Shown here: positions 21,430-35,445 of the stretch, piece by piece
Position numbering within the stretch: position 1 is the first letter of the stretch
Layout: every line of letters starts with the position of its first letter
Assembly: GCA_017305055.1 (NCBI GenBank)
Contig: JAFKMZ010000032.1
Span: forward strand, 1 to 40,117
DNA length: 40,117 bases
Reading direction: 5' to 3'
Origin: Lysobacterales bacterium
GTDB lineage: Bacteria; Pseudomonadota; Gammaproteobacteria; Xanthomonadales; Rhodanobacteraceae
Position numbers and translations under genes: made by a program
Notes under the pieces: model-generated
Databases searched by the model: none
The model's input: only the letters and a program-made list of their open reading frames with translations
Told to the model about the DNA's origin: nothing

Positions 21430-22076
21430 ATGAGCCGCAGCAAGAGCAGCGCAGGGTGGCTGCGCGAACACTTCAATGACGAATATGTGAAGAAGGCGCA
21501 AGCCGAGGGCCTGCGTTCGCGTGCCGCCTACAAGCTTGAGGAGGTGCTGGCGCGGGATCGGGTCTTGCGGCCTGGCGCCGTCGTCGTCGACCTGGGAGCT
21601 GCCCCGGGCGGCTGGTCACAGCTGGTGCGGCGCCAGCTTGGCGACAGCGGCAGCGTGTTTGCGCTGGACATCCTGCCAATGCAGGAGATCACCGGGGTGG
21701 ACTTCCTGCAGGGTGATTTTCGTGAACAGGCGGTCCTGCAGGACCTGGAACAGCGGCTGGCTGGTCGTCAGGTCGATCTTGTACTGTCCGATATGGCCCC
21801 CAACATGAGTGGTATGGCGCTGCCAGATCAAATCCGTGCCATGGCGCTGGCCGAGCTGGCCCTGGATTTCAGCCGGCAATGGCTCAAGCCTGGCGGCTCG
21901 TTCCTGGTCAAGCTTTTCCAGGGAGTTGGCTTTGACGAGTATCTGCGAGGGTTGCGCACTGGGTTCAGTAGCGTAACCATGCGTAAACCCAAGGCTTCAC
22001 GCGCGCGTTCGCGTGAGGTATACGCATTGGCGACGGGTCGCAGGCCCGCTCCGATGTCATCCGGCGAGAACCGTGC

Positions 22077-22080
<4 letters not shown>
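21430..22080 (+). CDS. rlmE: 23S rRNA (uridine-2552-2'-O) methyltransferase
   Basis: RlmE (FtsJ/RrmJ) methylates U2552 in the A-loop of 23S rRNA late in 50S assembly. The 216-residue product has the SAM motif [12 protein letters not shown] and the K-D-K-E catalytic set: Lys in AAYKLEE, Asp in [10 protein letters not shown], Lys in FLVKLFQG, and a C-terminal Glu in SREVYALA. Its end overlaps the ftsH start by 4 bases (ATGA), giving the conserved rlmE-ftsH operon. Confidence 0.97.
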
Positions 22081-24035
<1,955 letters not shown>

Positions 24036-24068
24036 GCGGCGATTGGACGGCTATTTGCGTTGCGTGCC

Positions 24069-24139
24069 GCGTTGACATCCGTCGACTGGGCGTTGACTGA
24101 CGGCAAGGAAAGGGCGCTTTCCACGCTGCAGGTGTTGAC
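24069..24139 (+). repeat. Three phased GYGTTGAC repeats upstream of the tRNA operon
   Basis: GCGTTGAC occurs at 24069-24076 and 24090-24097, and GTGTTGAC at 24132-24139. The spacings are 21 and 42 bases, whole multiples of two helical turns. The third copy contains the -35 hexamer of the tRNA promoter. This could be an activator array or chance. Confidence 0.4.
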
Positions 24140-24163
24140 GGCAGGGTACGGAGCCTGAATAAT
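24135..24163 (+). promoter_or_regulatory. Sigma-70 promoter of the five-tRNA operon
   Basis: TTGACG (24135-24140) and AATAAT (24158-24163) are separated by exactly 17 bases, each matching five of six consensus positions. Transcription would start near 24170, about 58 bases before the first tRNA. Confidence 0.75.
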
Positions 24164-24227
24164 TCCGTTCCTTGCCTGGCAACGGCTGCTCCCAACGGCT
24201 ACGTACCCGGCAGATGATTTCACCAGT

Positions 24228-24304
24228 GCGCCCGTAGCTCAGTTGGATAGAGTACCTGGCTACGAACTAGGTGGTCGGGAGTTCGAATCTCTCCGGGCGC
24301 ACCA
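24228..24304 (+). tRNA. tRNA-Arg (anticodon ACG)
   Basis: A 77-base cloverleaf with encoded CCA. The acceptor GCGCCCG/CGGGCGC is perfect, the anticodon loop CTACGAA gives ACG (read as ICG after deamination by TadA), and the T-loop is TTCGAAT. It is first in a five-tRNA operon. Confidence 0.97.
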
Positions 24305-24427
24305 TTTTTTCATCGCTGATGCGGGGTGGCCGGTGGCCCCTCGTTGTAACATGGGCGTCGACGGCAACGCAGGTATCGCGGCAGTGGAGGCGTCCAGCGC
24401 AACAGTGATTTTGGAACCGAGGCACAG

Positions 24428-24504
24428 CGGGGTATAGCTCAGTCTGGTAGAGCGTTGCGTTTGGGACGCAAAAGTCGGGGGTTCGAATCCCTCTACCCCG
24501 ACCA
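24428..24504 (+). tRNA. tRNA-Pro (anticodon TGG)
   Basis: A 77-base cloverleaf with encoded CCA. The acceptor CGGGGTA/TACCCCG starts with the C1-G72 pair typical of bacterial tRNA-Pro; the anticodon loop TTTGGGA gives TGG. It lies 123 bases after tRNA-Arg(ACG); the spacer holds no gene. Confidence 0.97.
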
Positions 24505-24527
24505 GCTGCGTTCTGCCGGTAGAGTTG

Positions 24528-24604
24528 GCGCCTGTAGCTCAACCGGATAGAGCATCGGCCTTCTAAGCCGACGGTTACAGGTTCGAGTCCTGTCTGGCGC
24601 ACCA
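24528..24604 (+). tRNA. tRNA-Arg (anticodon TCT)
   Basis: A 77-base cloverleaf with encoded CCA. The anticodon loop CTTCTAA gives TCT; the T-stem ACAGG/CCTGT is perfect. The acceptor GCGCCTG/CTGGCGC has a U6-U67 mismatch (24533 and 24595). Confidence 0.95.
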
Positions 24605-24619
24605 GTTTCAAGGTTCGTG

Positions 24620-24696
24620 GTGGGTGTAGCTCAGTTGGTTAGAGTCCCGGATTGTGATTCCGGTTGTCGTGGGTTCGAATCCCTCCACCCACCCCA
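24620..24696 (+). tRNA. tRNA-His (anticodon GTG)
   Basis: The loop TTGTGAT gives GTG. The acceptor GTGGGTG/CACCCAC is perfect, the discriminator is C73, and a G at 24619 supplies the G-1 needed by histidyl-tRNA synthetase. CCA is encoded. The T-stem GTGGG/CCCTC has a U50-U64 mismatch (24670 and 24684). Confidence 0.96.
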
Positions 24697-24730
24697 GTTT
24701 CAAGTGGTTCAGTGGCAAACCCGGTTCATC

Positions 24731-24806
<76 letters not shown>

Positions 24807-24810
24807 ATGG

Positions 24811-24847
24811 AACAGACGCCCACTGATGTGGGCGTCTGTTTTTTTTT
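24811..24847 (+). terminator. Intrinsic terminator of the tRNA operon
   Basis: A perfect 13-base-pair stem (24811-24823 with 24828-24840) closes a TGAT loop and runs into nine Ts (24839-24847). This is the clearest rho-independent terminator in the window. Confidence 0.95.
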
Positions 24848-24943
24848 GGCTCGCGCGGCAGGGCGCACCAGCCACGTTGCGTGGGGAGGCCGGCACAATC
24901 ACTGGTCACGATGGGCGCCCTTTGTGGTTATCGAGGTGACGAC

Positions 24944-25669
24944 ATGAGCACGCCATACCGCTCGGCCGGCGAGACCACTACCGGCAAGGTGCGCAAGCAC
25001 AACGAGGACGCCATTCTGGTGCGCGACGACCTCGGCCTGTGGGCCGTGGCCGACGGCATGGGCGGCTATACGGCGGGCGAGTATGCCAGCCAGCTTATCG
25101 TCGAGCGCCTCGGCACCCTGAACCGGAGCGGCGACGTGTTCGACTTCATCGAGGCGATCGAGGATGCCCTGGTGCGGGTCAACGAGGAGCTGATCGATGC
25201 GGCCGCCGGGCGCGGTGTCGACATCATCGGTTCCACCGTGGTGCTGCTCGTGCACGCGCAGGACTACATGTTGTGCGGGTGGGTCGGGGACAGCCGCGCC
25301 TACTGTTTCGAGGCCGACCGCCTGGAGCAGATCACCACCGACCACGTGGTCGGCGTCAGGCGTGGGGACCCGACCCCGTTCAGCGGGAAGGGTTCGTCTC
25401 GGTCCGAGGCCGGCACCCGCGCGCTGACCCGCGCGGTCGGCGCCGAGAACCTCCTGTTCGTGGACTGGGCGGTCGCCGGCTGCCGCCGCGGCATGCAATT
25501 CGTGCTGTGCTCGGATGGCCTCAACAAGGAAGTGGACGATGCTGAGATCGAAGCCGAGTGCCGTCGCCGGCGCTCTGCACAGGAACTCACCGCGGGCCTC
25601 ATGGGCATGGCGAAAAGTCGTGCCGCGCGGGACAACGTCTCCGCGGTCACCGTGCGGGTCCGGGATTGA
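24944..25669 (+). CDS. PP2C-family serine/threonine protein phosphatase
   Basis: This 241-residue soluble PPM/PP2C phosphatase dephosphorylates Ser/Thr phosphoproteins using two metal ions. Motifs are RKHNED (E21, D22), ADGMGG (D37, G38), GWVGDSRAY, CSDGLNKEV and RDNVSAVTV. The sequence resembles stand-alone Stp/PppA-type bacterial phosphatases. No kinase gene or type VI secretion gene is nearby to name a partner. The ATG at 24944 follows GAGGTGAC; in-frame upstream codons are less likely. A 41-codon ORF starts 10 bases after the stop and is coupled to a tail-anchored small protein. Confidence 0.94.
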   Translation: MSTPYRSAGETTTGKVRKHNEDAILVRDDLGLWAVADGMGGYTAGEYASQLIVERLGTLNRSGDVFDFIEAIEDALVRVNEELIDAAAGRGVDIIGSTVVLLVHAQDYMLCGWVGDSRAYCFEADRLEQITTDHVVGVRRGDPTPFSGKGSSRSEAGTRALTRAVGAENLLFVDWAVAGCRRGMQFVLCSDGLNKEVDDAEIEAECRRRRSAQELTAGLMGMAKSRAARDNVSAVTVRVRD

Positions 25670-25679
25670 TCGAGACCGT

Positions 25680-25805
25680 ATGGATATGAAATTCATTGCC
25701 GAATTGACCGCCGGGCCGCAGGCGGGCAGGCTGGCCCGCCATCGCGACGACAGAGGTGCCGGGGAAATGGATGTCTGCTTCCGCGCGCCGTGGGAATTGA
25801 AATGA
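25680..25805 (+). CDS. 41-codon ORF, possibly the remnant N-terminus of an FHA-type protein
   Basis: The frame starts 10 bases after the PP2C stop and overlaps the next ATG by 4 bases (ATGA). The first 17 residues (MDMKFIAELTAGPQAGR) loosely recall the N-terminal strands of FHA domains, which bind phosphothreonine and often accompany PP2C phosphatases; the rest does not continue such a domain. It may be a true short coupling peptide, a degraded gene or chance. The ribosome binding site is weak (CGAG). I do not assign a function. Confidence 0.35.
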   Translation: MDMKFIAELTAGPQAGRLARHRDDRGAGEMDVCFRAPWELK

Positions 25806-26137
25806 ATCGGCAGGAGAACGCGGTCAACGACAGCCTGTGTGCGCTGGACGAGGCCTACCGGCTGGGACACATTACCCGCGACGAATATCGCGCGAGACGC
25901 CGCTGCGTGCTCAGATGCCTGAGCGACGGCGGCGGGATAGCGAGCGACGCGATCACCCGGCAAGGCAGCATCATCGATGCGCGCAGCCTTGGCGGCAACC
26001 GGCCTGCGACCGACGCCGACGCTCCGCAACGGATGTCCCGTGGGCGCGCCCCCAGGGTCTGGAACGTGCTGGTCGGGCTTGTGGTACTGGTCGTGGTGAC
26101 GGCACTGGTATGGTATCTGTGGTCAAGCAGAGGCTGA
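25802..26137 (+). CDS. Small tail-anchored hypothetical protein
   Basis: The product is 111 residues. A helical, charged N-terminal part (about 8-40) with LDEAYRLGHITRDEYRARRR has a SHOCT-like pattern, a short motif that often ends proteins and may mediate oligomerisation. A polar middle follows, then one C-terminal membrane helix (about 87-107) with only four residues after it, so the bulk should face the cytosol. It is coupled by ATGA to the 41-codon ORF behind the PP2C gene. It could be the phosphatase's membrane partner or target (inference from position only). The ATG at 25802 is preferred over 25790. Confidence 0.6.
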   Translation: MNRQENAVNDSLCALDEAYRLGHITRDEYRARRRCVLRCLSDGGGIASDAITRQGSIIDARSLGGNRPATDADAPQRMSRGRAPRVWNVLVGLVVLVVVTALVWYLWSSRG

Positions 26138-26267
26138 CTGCAGGACCCGATATCGCCGACGGCTCAGCCGCGCGCGTGCCATGCGGGTAGGTCGCCCGGC
26201 TGCGATGGCCGCGAGCGCAGGTCGTTCAGGGTGCGCCGGTGGCCCATTCCGTCCTCAGACGGCGTGC

Positions 26268-26297
26268 TTGTGCTATGGCGGACGCCGATCCTAAAAT
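26268..26297 (+). promoter_or_regulatory. Probable promoter for tRNA-Leu
   Basis: TTGTGC (26268-26273) and TAAAAT (26292-26297) with an 18-base spacer make a fair sigma-70 promoter about 125 bases before tRNA-Leu. The remaining 26138-26425 region shows no gene. Confidence 0.5.
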
Positions 26298-26425
26298 AGC
26301 CGGTTGTTGCGCAAGGAGTCAGGCGCCGGCAGCAGCCCGCACGTTGCGACGGCGATTCCCAGCCTGCAAGGATGGTGGCCGGAGCTCCGGTTGCCGGACG
26401 GCATACTGGCATGGGATGCGGACGA

Positions 26426-26510
26426 GCGAGAGTGGCGGAATTGGTAGACGCACCAGATTTAGGTTCTGGCAGTTTCGGCTGTGCGGGTTCGAGTCCCGCC
26501 TCTCGCACCA
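26426..26510 (+). tRNA. tRNA-Leu (anticodon TAG)
   Basis: An 85-base class II tRNA with a long variable arm and encoded CCA. The acceptor GCGAGAG pairs with CTCTCGC, and the anticodon loop TTTAGGT gives TAG. It lies 87 bases before tig. Confidence 0.97.
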
Positions 26511-26597
26511 AACTGATGAGCTGTATTCGATGAAGCGGTCGTTGTCGCCATGGCGCTGACCGAAGGCACATAACACCCGGTGGTACCAGGAGAGGTC

Positions 26598-27890
26598 ATG
26601 CAGGTTTCGGTAGAGAACATCGGCAAGCTCGAGCGCCGGCTCACGGTGAAATTTCCGGCCGAGCGCTACGAGTCGCAGGTCAAGACGCGGATTACGGAGA
26701 TGGGCCGTACCGTGCGTCTGAAGGGCTTTCGCCCGGGCAAGGTACCGCCGGCGATCATCAAGCAGCGCTTTGGCCCGCAGGTGCGCGACGAGGTGCTGTC
26801 GAGCCTGATCGACAGCACGTTCCGTGAGGCGGTGGCGCAGGAAAACCTGCAGCCCATCGCCAATCCCGCCATCGACACCGACGGCAAACCGCTGGACGGC
26901 GAAATTGCCTACACGGCAACGTTCGAGATCATGCCGGAGCTGCCCGACGTCGACATCGGCGAGCTGGAAATACACCGCATCACGGCTTCGGTGACCGAAG
27001 CGGACATCGACAAGATGCTGCAGACGCTGCAATTGCAGCGGCGCAGCTTCGGCGAAGTGGACAGGGCCTCGGCGGCCGGCGACTTCGTGAGTTTCGAGTA
27101 CGCCGCGAGTGCTGGCGACTACCGCTTCCCGGCGACCGGGCTCGAGCGTGCCGGCAGCGTGCTTGGCTCCGGCAATCTGTTCAAGGCCCTGGACGACGCG
27201 CTGACCAACCGCAGCGCGGGCGACGAGTTCGAGGCTGCTGTTGATTTCCCTGCAGATTTCGGCAACCCGGAGCTTGCCGGGAAGTCCGCCACGGTCAGCA
27301 TGCACATCATCAAGGTGCAGGAGCCGAAACTGCCCGAGGTGGACGCCGCGTTTGCCAAGGCCTTCGGCATCGAGGACGGTGACCTCGACACCTTCCGCAA
27401 GGAAGTCCGCGCCAACCTGGAGCGCGAGCTCAAGGGCACGCTCATGGCCCGGCTCAAGGGCGAGGTGGCCGAGAAGCTGGCCACCGCGCATGACAGCCTG
27501 GAGGTGCCCAGGCTGATGGTGCAGTCCGAGGCGCAGAGCCTGGCTACGGCGAACACGCCAAAGGGCCAGCAGCCTTCCCGCGAGCTGGTCGATGCCGCCA
27601 TGCCGATCGCGCGCAAGCGCATCATCGCCGGCCTGCTGATGGGCGAGCTTGCCCGCCGGCACGAGGTCAAGGTCGACAGCAAGCGCGTTGCCGAGCAGCT
27701 GGCGGTGATCGCCTCGACCTACGAGGAACCGGAGCAGGTCGTTGAACTGTACAATCGCGACCCCCAGATGATGTCAGGGCTGCGCACACGCGTCATGGAA
27801 GACCAGGTTGCCGAGTGGGTGGCGGATCACGCCCGCACGACGCAACAGGAATTGAGTTTCGACGAGGTGATGCATCCCAACGTATCCTGA
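26598..27890 (+). CDS. tig: Trigger factor chaperone
   Basis: Trigger factor binds the ribosome exit tunnel and shields nascent chains. The 430-residue protein has the N-terminal ribosome-binding domain with the signature GFRPGKVP (about 44-51), a central FKBP-like prolyl isomerase domain (about 160-245) and a C-terminal substrate-binding domain. CAGGAGAGG precedes the ATG. It heads the conserved tig-clpP-clpX-lon block; clpP starts 34 bases after its stop. Confidence 0.97.
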   Translation: MQVSVENIGKLERRLTVKFPAERYESQVKTRITEMGRTVRLKGFRPGKVPPAIIKQRFGPQVRDEVLSSLIDSTFREAVAQENLQPIANPAIDTDGKPLDGEIAYTATFEIMPELPDVDIGELEIHRITASVTEADIDKMLQTLQLQRRSFGEVDRASAAGDFVSFEYAASAGDYRFPATGLERAGSVLGSGNLFKALDDALTNRSAGDEFEAAVDFPADFGNPELAGKSATVSMHIIKVQEPKLPEVDAAFAKAFGIEDGDLDTFRKEVRANLERELKGTLMARLKGEVAEKLATAHDSLEVPRLMVQSEAQSLATANTPKGQQPSRELVDAAMPIARKRIIAGLLMGELARRHEVKVDSKRVAEQLAVIASTYEEPEQVVELYNRDPQMMSGLRTRVMEDQVAEWVADHARTTQQELSFDEVMHPNVS

Positions 27891-27924
27891 GCCAGTTCCT
27901 CCAGCCACTGCGAGATGCAAACAC

Positions 27925-28548
27925 ATGGATCCGATCCGTAACCTCAATCTGGTGCCCATGGTCGTCGAGCAGACGGCCCGCGGGGAGCGTTCCTACGACA
28001 TCTACTCGCGACTGCTGAAGGAGCGCGTGGTGTTCCTGGTCGGCGAGGTCAATGACAGCGTGGCCAACCTGATCGTGGCCCAGCTGCTGTTCCTGGAATC
28101 CGAGAACCCGGACAAGGACATCCAGTTCTACATCAACAGTCCGGGTGGGGCGGTGACCGCCGGCTTGGCCATCTACGACACCATGCAGTACGTCAAGCCG
28201 GATGTCAGCACGATGTGCATTGGCCAGGCCTGCAGCGCGGCCTCTCTGCTGCTCATGGCCGGCGCCAAGGGCAAGCGCTACTCGCTGCCGAATTCGCGTG
28301 TCATGATCCACCAGCCTTCGGGCGGCGCGCAGGGCCAGGCCACCGACATCGAGATCCAGGCGCGGGAGATCCTGTACATCCGCAAGCGGCTGAACCAGAT
28401 CTACGTCGACCACACCGGCCAGCCGCTGGAGCGCATCGAGGCCGACATGGAGCGAGACCGCTTCATGAACGCGGTCGAGGCCAAGGCCTACGGCCTGATC
28501 GACGAGGTGCTGGAGCGGCGGCCAGTCGACACCGTCAAGTCGGCGTGA
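27925..28548 (+). CDS. clpP: ATP-dependent Clp protease proteolytic subunit
   Basis: This is the serine peptidase ring of ClpXP/ClpAP. The 207-residue product has the catalytic triad S104 ([10 protein letters not shown]), H129 (VMIHQPSGG) and D178 (ERDRFMNA). These are offset by seven from the E. coli triad S97, H122 and D171. The residues after the Ser differ from the usual GQAASMG, but the triad is intact. It lies between tig and clpX. A short propeptide may be removed. Confidence 0.98.
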   Translation: MDPIRNLNLVPMVVEQTARGERSYDIYSRLLKERVVFLVGEVNDSVANLIVAQLLFLESENPDKDIQFYINSPGGAVTAGLAIYDTMQYVKPDVSTMCIGQACSAASLLLMAGAKGKRYSLPNSRVMIHQPSGGAQGQATDIEIQAREILYIRKRLNQIYVDHTGQPLERIEADMERDRFMNAVEAKAYGLIDEVLERRPVDTVKSA

Positions 28549-28579
28549 GACAAAAAAAGCTATTGGGCGCCGTCACTTG

Positions 28580-28617
28580 CCTGCGTGGGCAGGGGTGCCC
28601 AGGGCCTGTGCTATTCT
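28580..28617 (+). promoter_or_regulatory. clpP-clpX spacer with alternative hairpins and a possible internal promoter
   Basis: Two mutually exclusive hairpins overlap: CCTGC-GTGG-GCAGG (about 580-593) and TGGGCA-GGGG-TGCCCA (28586-28601). An extended -10 candidate, TGCTATTCT, lies at 28609-28617, forty bases before the clpX ATG. Together they could allow separate control of clpX. Confidence 0.35.
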
Positions 28618-28656
28618 CCGAGCGCGTGCAAACTTACCGGTGGTGGGTTCAAGGCT

Positions 28657-29949
<1,293 letters not shown>

Positions 29950-29951
29950 CC

Positions 29952-29968
29952 GCGCCCCAGCGGGGCGC
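29952..29968 (+). terminator. Hairpin after clpX
   Basis: GCGCCCC-AGC-GGGGCGC forms a perfect 7-base-pair stem two bases after the clpX stop. It has no T-run, so it may end clpX mRNA inefficiently or protect its 3' end. The rest of the 194-base gap to lon shows no clear promoter; a CCCCTAT at 30115 is only a weak heat-shock -10 match. Confidence 0.4.
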
Positions 29969-30143
29969 TGACGGCCAGGCCAGCCAGGCCCGGGCCGCCA
30001 GGGATCTGCGTGTGTACTTCCCGTACCCGGCCCCGGCATGCCGCGGGTTGAGTGCGTATGGTCGTGCCTCCATGTGGTAGGCATGGCCGGTTGCGCGCCG
30101 GCATGGCATCCTGACCCCTATTCCTGCGAGGACACTTTCCCCC

Positions 30144-32615
<2,472 letters not shown>

Positions 32616-32944
32616 CGCGGCATCGGCCGGCGCGGCGCGGGAGCGCTCGCGCCACTCCTGGTGACGGCCCCGCCATGCTGGCCCGGACAAACCGCGCGTA
32701 GTGGTTTCGGGTCCGCATTGCAAGCACTTTTTTCGTTTGCCATGATTCGCGGAAGCGTTGGCGCAGCTTGTGTTGCGCATCGTGGTAACGCACTGGTATA
32801 AAGGTGCACCGCAGTCCCGGCGCGGATCGAAAGCGCAGCGACGCGGCGTCGCGTCAAGCATCTGGCACGAGCCCATACTTCACCTTAGCAACGCCTCGTC
32901 GTGCGGCGGGGCACTGGGTCGAAAATCAACAATGGAGTCTTTCA
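32616..32944 (+). other. Lon-hupB intergenic region
   Basis: This 329-base stretch has no believable gene. It starts with GC-rich imperfect inverted repeats after lon, then an AT-rich patch near 32725, then a candidate promoter at 32773-32802 and a leader of about 135 bases. GGAG at 32934-32937 serves hupB. Confidence 0.7.
32773..32802 (+). promoter_or_regulatory. Candidate hupB promoter
   Basis: TTGCGC (32773-32778), an 18-base spacer and TATAAA (32797-32802) give a reasonable sigma-70 promoter upstream of hupB. Confidence 0.5.
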
Positions 32945-33217
32945 ATGAATAAAACCGATCTGATCCAAGCCGTGGCCGAGGCTGCAGAGTTGACCAAGGC
33001 AGACGCGAGTCGCGCGCTTGAGGCCTTCTTCACCACTGTGCAGAAGTCCCTGAAGAAGGGAGATGATGTTTCGGTGGTGGGCTTCGGCACGTTCACCGTG
33101 CGCAAGCGCGCTGCCCGGGTTGGCCGCAATCCGCGCACCAACGAGGCCATCAAGATCAAGGCATCCAAGGTCCCCGCGTTCAAGGCTGGCAAGACGCTGA
33201 AAGATGCCCTAAACTGA
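32945..33217 (+). CDS. hupB: DNA-binding protein HU-beta
   Basis: HU is a small nucleoid protein that bends DNA without strong sequence preference. The 90-residue product has the full HU fold: helical N-terminus ([14 protein letters not shown]), [18 protein letters not shown] leading into the DNA-binding arm, and a C-terminal helix ([12 protein letters not shown]). The proline that intercalates at the arm tip fits GRNPRT. It sits between lon and ppiD; two tRNA genes start 20 bases after its stop, so all may share a transcript. Confidence 0.98.
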   Translation: MNKTDLIQAVAEAAELTKADASRALEAFFTTVQKSLKKGDDVSVVGFGTFTVRKRAARVGRNPRTNEAIKIKASKVPAFKAGKTLKDALN

Positions 33218-33237
33218 GCGGCTGATCGCCCATGTTT

Positions 33238-33312
<75 letters not shown>

Positions 33313-33322
33313 GTAGGAATTT

Positions 33323-33399
33323 GGAGCGGTAGTTCAGCTGGTTAGAATGCTGGCCTGTCACGCCGGAGGTCGCGGGTTCGAGTCCCGTCCGCTCCGCCA
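33323..33399 (+). tRNA. tRNA-Asp (anticodon GTC)
   Basis: A 77-base cloverleaf with encoded CCA and discriminator G73. The acceptor GGAGCGG/CCGCTCC is perfect; the anticodon loop CTGTCAC gives GTC. Confidence 0.97.
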
Positions 33400-33406
33400 C
33401 AGTTCG

Positions 33407-33438
33407 CAAGGGCGCCCGTGTGGCGCCCTTGTTGTTTC
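33407..33438 (+). terminator. Terminator after tRNA-Asp
   Basis: CAAGGGCGCC and GGCGCCCTTG form a perfect 10-base-pair stem around a CGTGT loop (33407-33431), followed by TTGTTTCC. The T-run is broken, so termination may be partial and some reading into ppiD is possible. Confidence 0.7.
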
Positions 33439-33503
33439 CGGTCCGGTGAACGCTACTGCCAAGGTGCAAACGTCACCTGGGTCAAGGCAAGAGAGAGAAT
33501 TCC

Positions 33504-35408
33504 ATGCTGCAGGCAATGCGCAACAAGATGCACGGTTGGCCATCGATCATCCTGCTGGGGGTCGCCGTGTTTGCGATGTCGTTTTTCGGCATGCAGGGCT
33601 ATCTGACCACGCAGGACTCCAACTATGTGGCCAAGGTCGGCAAGCAGGAGATTACCCAGCAGGAGTTCCAGGACCGCATGAACCAGTTGCGCCAGCAGGC
33701 TGCGGCCGAGCAGGGCGACCAGTTCGACTCCAGCATGCTGGAAAAGCCCGAATTCAAGGATCAGGTACTGGACGCCATGGTCGACCAGCGCCTGCTGCTG
33801 ACGGCCACCAGCGACTGGGGCCTGCGCGTCACCGACGACGCCATCCGTCAGTACATTGCTGCGATCCCCGAGTTCCAGTTGAACGGCAAATTCGATCCCA
33901 CCGCCTACAGCACATTCCTGACCAGCCAGCGCAAGACCCCGGAAGCGTTCGAGAGCGACGTGCGCAGCTCGCTTGCCGCACAGCTGCTGCCGAATGCGAT
34001 CAACAGCAGCGCGCTGATCACCACCGGCCAGGTCGACCAGTTCCTGGCCCTGGCCACGCAGCGACGTGACCTGCGCTACATGGTGCTGCCCAAGCCCAAG
34101 TCCATCGACGAAACGGTGACTGACGCCCAGGCCGACACGTACTACAAGGCCCATCTCGACGAGTACATGAATCCCGAGCAGGTCTCGGTGAAATATATTG
34201 AAGTCAACGGCGCCGATCTCAAACTGGACGAGGCACCCAGCGAGAGCGACCTGCGCAAACGCTACGAGGACGAGAAACAGCGCTTCGTGCAACCCGAGCA
34301 ACGCCTCGCCTCCCACATCCTGATCGACGTGCCGGCGAACGCTACGCCGGAGCAGCAAAAGGCCGCACTGGAGAAGGCGGACAAAATTGCCGCGCAGGCC
34401 ACGCCGGAGGATTTCGCGGCATTGGCGCGGAAGGATTCCCAGGATGCCGGTTCGAGCCGCCAGGGCGGTGACCTGGGCTGGCTGGAGAAGGGCGTCACCA
34501 CGCCGGCGTTCGACAACACCTTGTTCGCCCTGAAGAAGGGAGAAATTTCAAAGCCGGTGCTGTCCTCCGACGGTTACCACATCATCTGGCTGCGTGACAT
34601 CCGTGCCGGCGCCTCGAAGCCCTTTGCCGAAGTGCGCGACCAGCTGGCCAAGGAAGCGACCACGGCCGACCGCGACCGCAAGTACAACGAAGTTGCCGGC
34701 AAGATGACCGACGAGACCTACCAGAATCCCTCATCGCTGGATGCGGCTGCGGCTGCGTTGGACCTGCCGATCAAGACCACCGGCCTGTTCTCGCGCCAGG
34801 GCGGCACCGGCATCGCCAGCAATCCCAAGCTGATCGCAGCTGCGTTCAGTGACGACGTGATGATGCAGGGGAACAATTCCGGCCTGATCAACCTGGGTGA
34901 CGATCATTCTGCGGTGATCCACGTCGACCAGCACGTTCCCGCAGCCGCGCGGCCGTTGAGCGAGGTACGTACGGACGTGGACAAGCGCATCGTCGAAGAA
35001 CGCACCGTGGAGGCGAGCAGGAAGGCTGCCGATACCTTGCTGGCGCGGCTGCGCCAGGGCACTTCCATGCAGGATATTGCCACCGAGACGGGGGCCACCC
35101 TGCAGACCGCGGCGGAAGCGCAGCGCTCGATGCCCTCCGCGCCTGCGGCGCTGCTGGCCCAGGCCTTCCTGCTGCCGCATCCGGTCGATGGGAAGCCGGT
35201 GTACACCGTGGTCGACATGCCTGACGGCAGTGCCGCGCTGCTTGCGCTGGACAAGGTTCAGCCCGGCGACGTCGCCAAGATCCCTGCCGAGCAACGCACG
35301 GCGCTGCGCCAGCAGATGGCGCAGGCCTATGCCTCCGAGGCCACTCGCGAGTTGATCGCAGTGCTGCGCTCCAAGGTCAAGATCAAGTACAACAAGTCGC
35401 TGATGTAA
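33504..35408 (+). CDS. ppiD: PpiD-like periplasmic folding chaperone (parvulin domain)
   Basis: PpiD is anchored near the Sec translocon and handles proteins entering the periplasm. The 634-residue product has one N-terminal membrane helix (about 12-32), a SurA-like chaperone region and a parvulin domain (about 267-363) with RLASHILIDVP, GGDLGWLEKG and SSDGYHIIWL. A large C-terminal chaperone-like portion follows. It is the last gene of the tig-clpP-clpX-lon-hupB block. The product converges on mltD with 37 bases between. Confidence 0.95.
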   Translation: MLQAMRNKMHGWPSIILLGVAVFAMSFFGMQGYLTTQDSNYVAKVGKQEITQQEFQDRMNQLRQQAAAEQGDQFDSSMLEKPEFKDQVLDAMVDQRLLLTATSDWGLRVTDDAIRQYIAAIPEFQLNGKFDPTAYSTFLTSQRKTPEAFESDVRSSLAAQLLPNAINSSALITTGQVDQFLALATQRRDLRYMVLPKPKSIDETVTDAQADTYYKAHLDEYMNPEQVSVKYIEVNGADLKLDEAPSESDLRKRYEDEKQRFVQPEQRLASHILIDVPANATPEQQKAALEKADKIAAQATPEDFAALARKDSQDAGSSRQGGDLGWLEKGVTTPAFDNTLFALKKGEISKPVLSSDGYHIIWLRDIRAGASKPFAEVRDQLAKEATTADRDRKYNEVAGKMTDETYQNPSSLDAAAAALDLPIKTTGLFSRQGGTGIASNPKLIAAAFSDDVMMQGNNSGLINLGDDHSAVIHVDQHVPAAARPLSEVRTDVDKRIVEERTVEASRKAADTLLARLRQGTSMQDIATETGATLQTAAEAQRSMPSAPAALLAQAFLLPHPVDGKPVYTVVDMPDGSAALLALDKVQPGDVAKIPAEQRTALRQQMAQAYASEATRELIAVLRSKVKIKYNKSLM

Positions 35409-35445
35409 CCCGCCCGAAGGCACTGGCCTGCTGCGCCTGGTGGCA

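Noticed and set aside
24267-24611. 114-codon minus-strand ORF containing TGLEPVTVGLEG
   Set aside because: This is the translation of antisense tRNA genes, a common false annotation.
26164-26571. 135-codon minus-strand ORF with GLEPAQPKLPEPKSGAS
   Set aside because: Antisense translation of tRNA-Leu, not a protein gene.
30115-30122. CCCCTATT as a heat-shock sigma-32 promoter for lon
   Set aside because: No CTTGAA-like -35 at the required spacing upstream.
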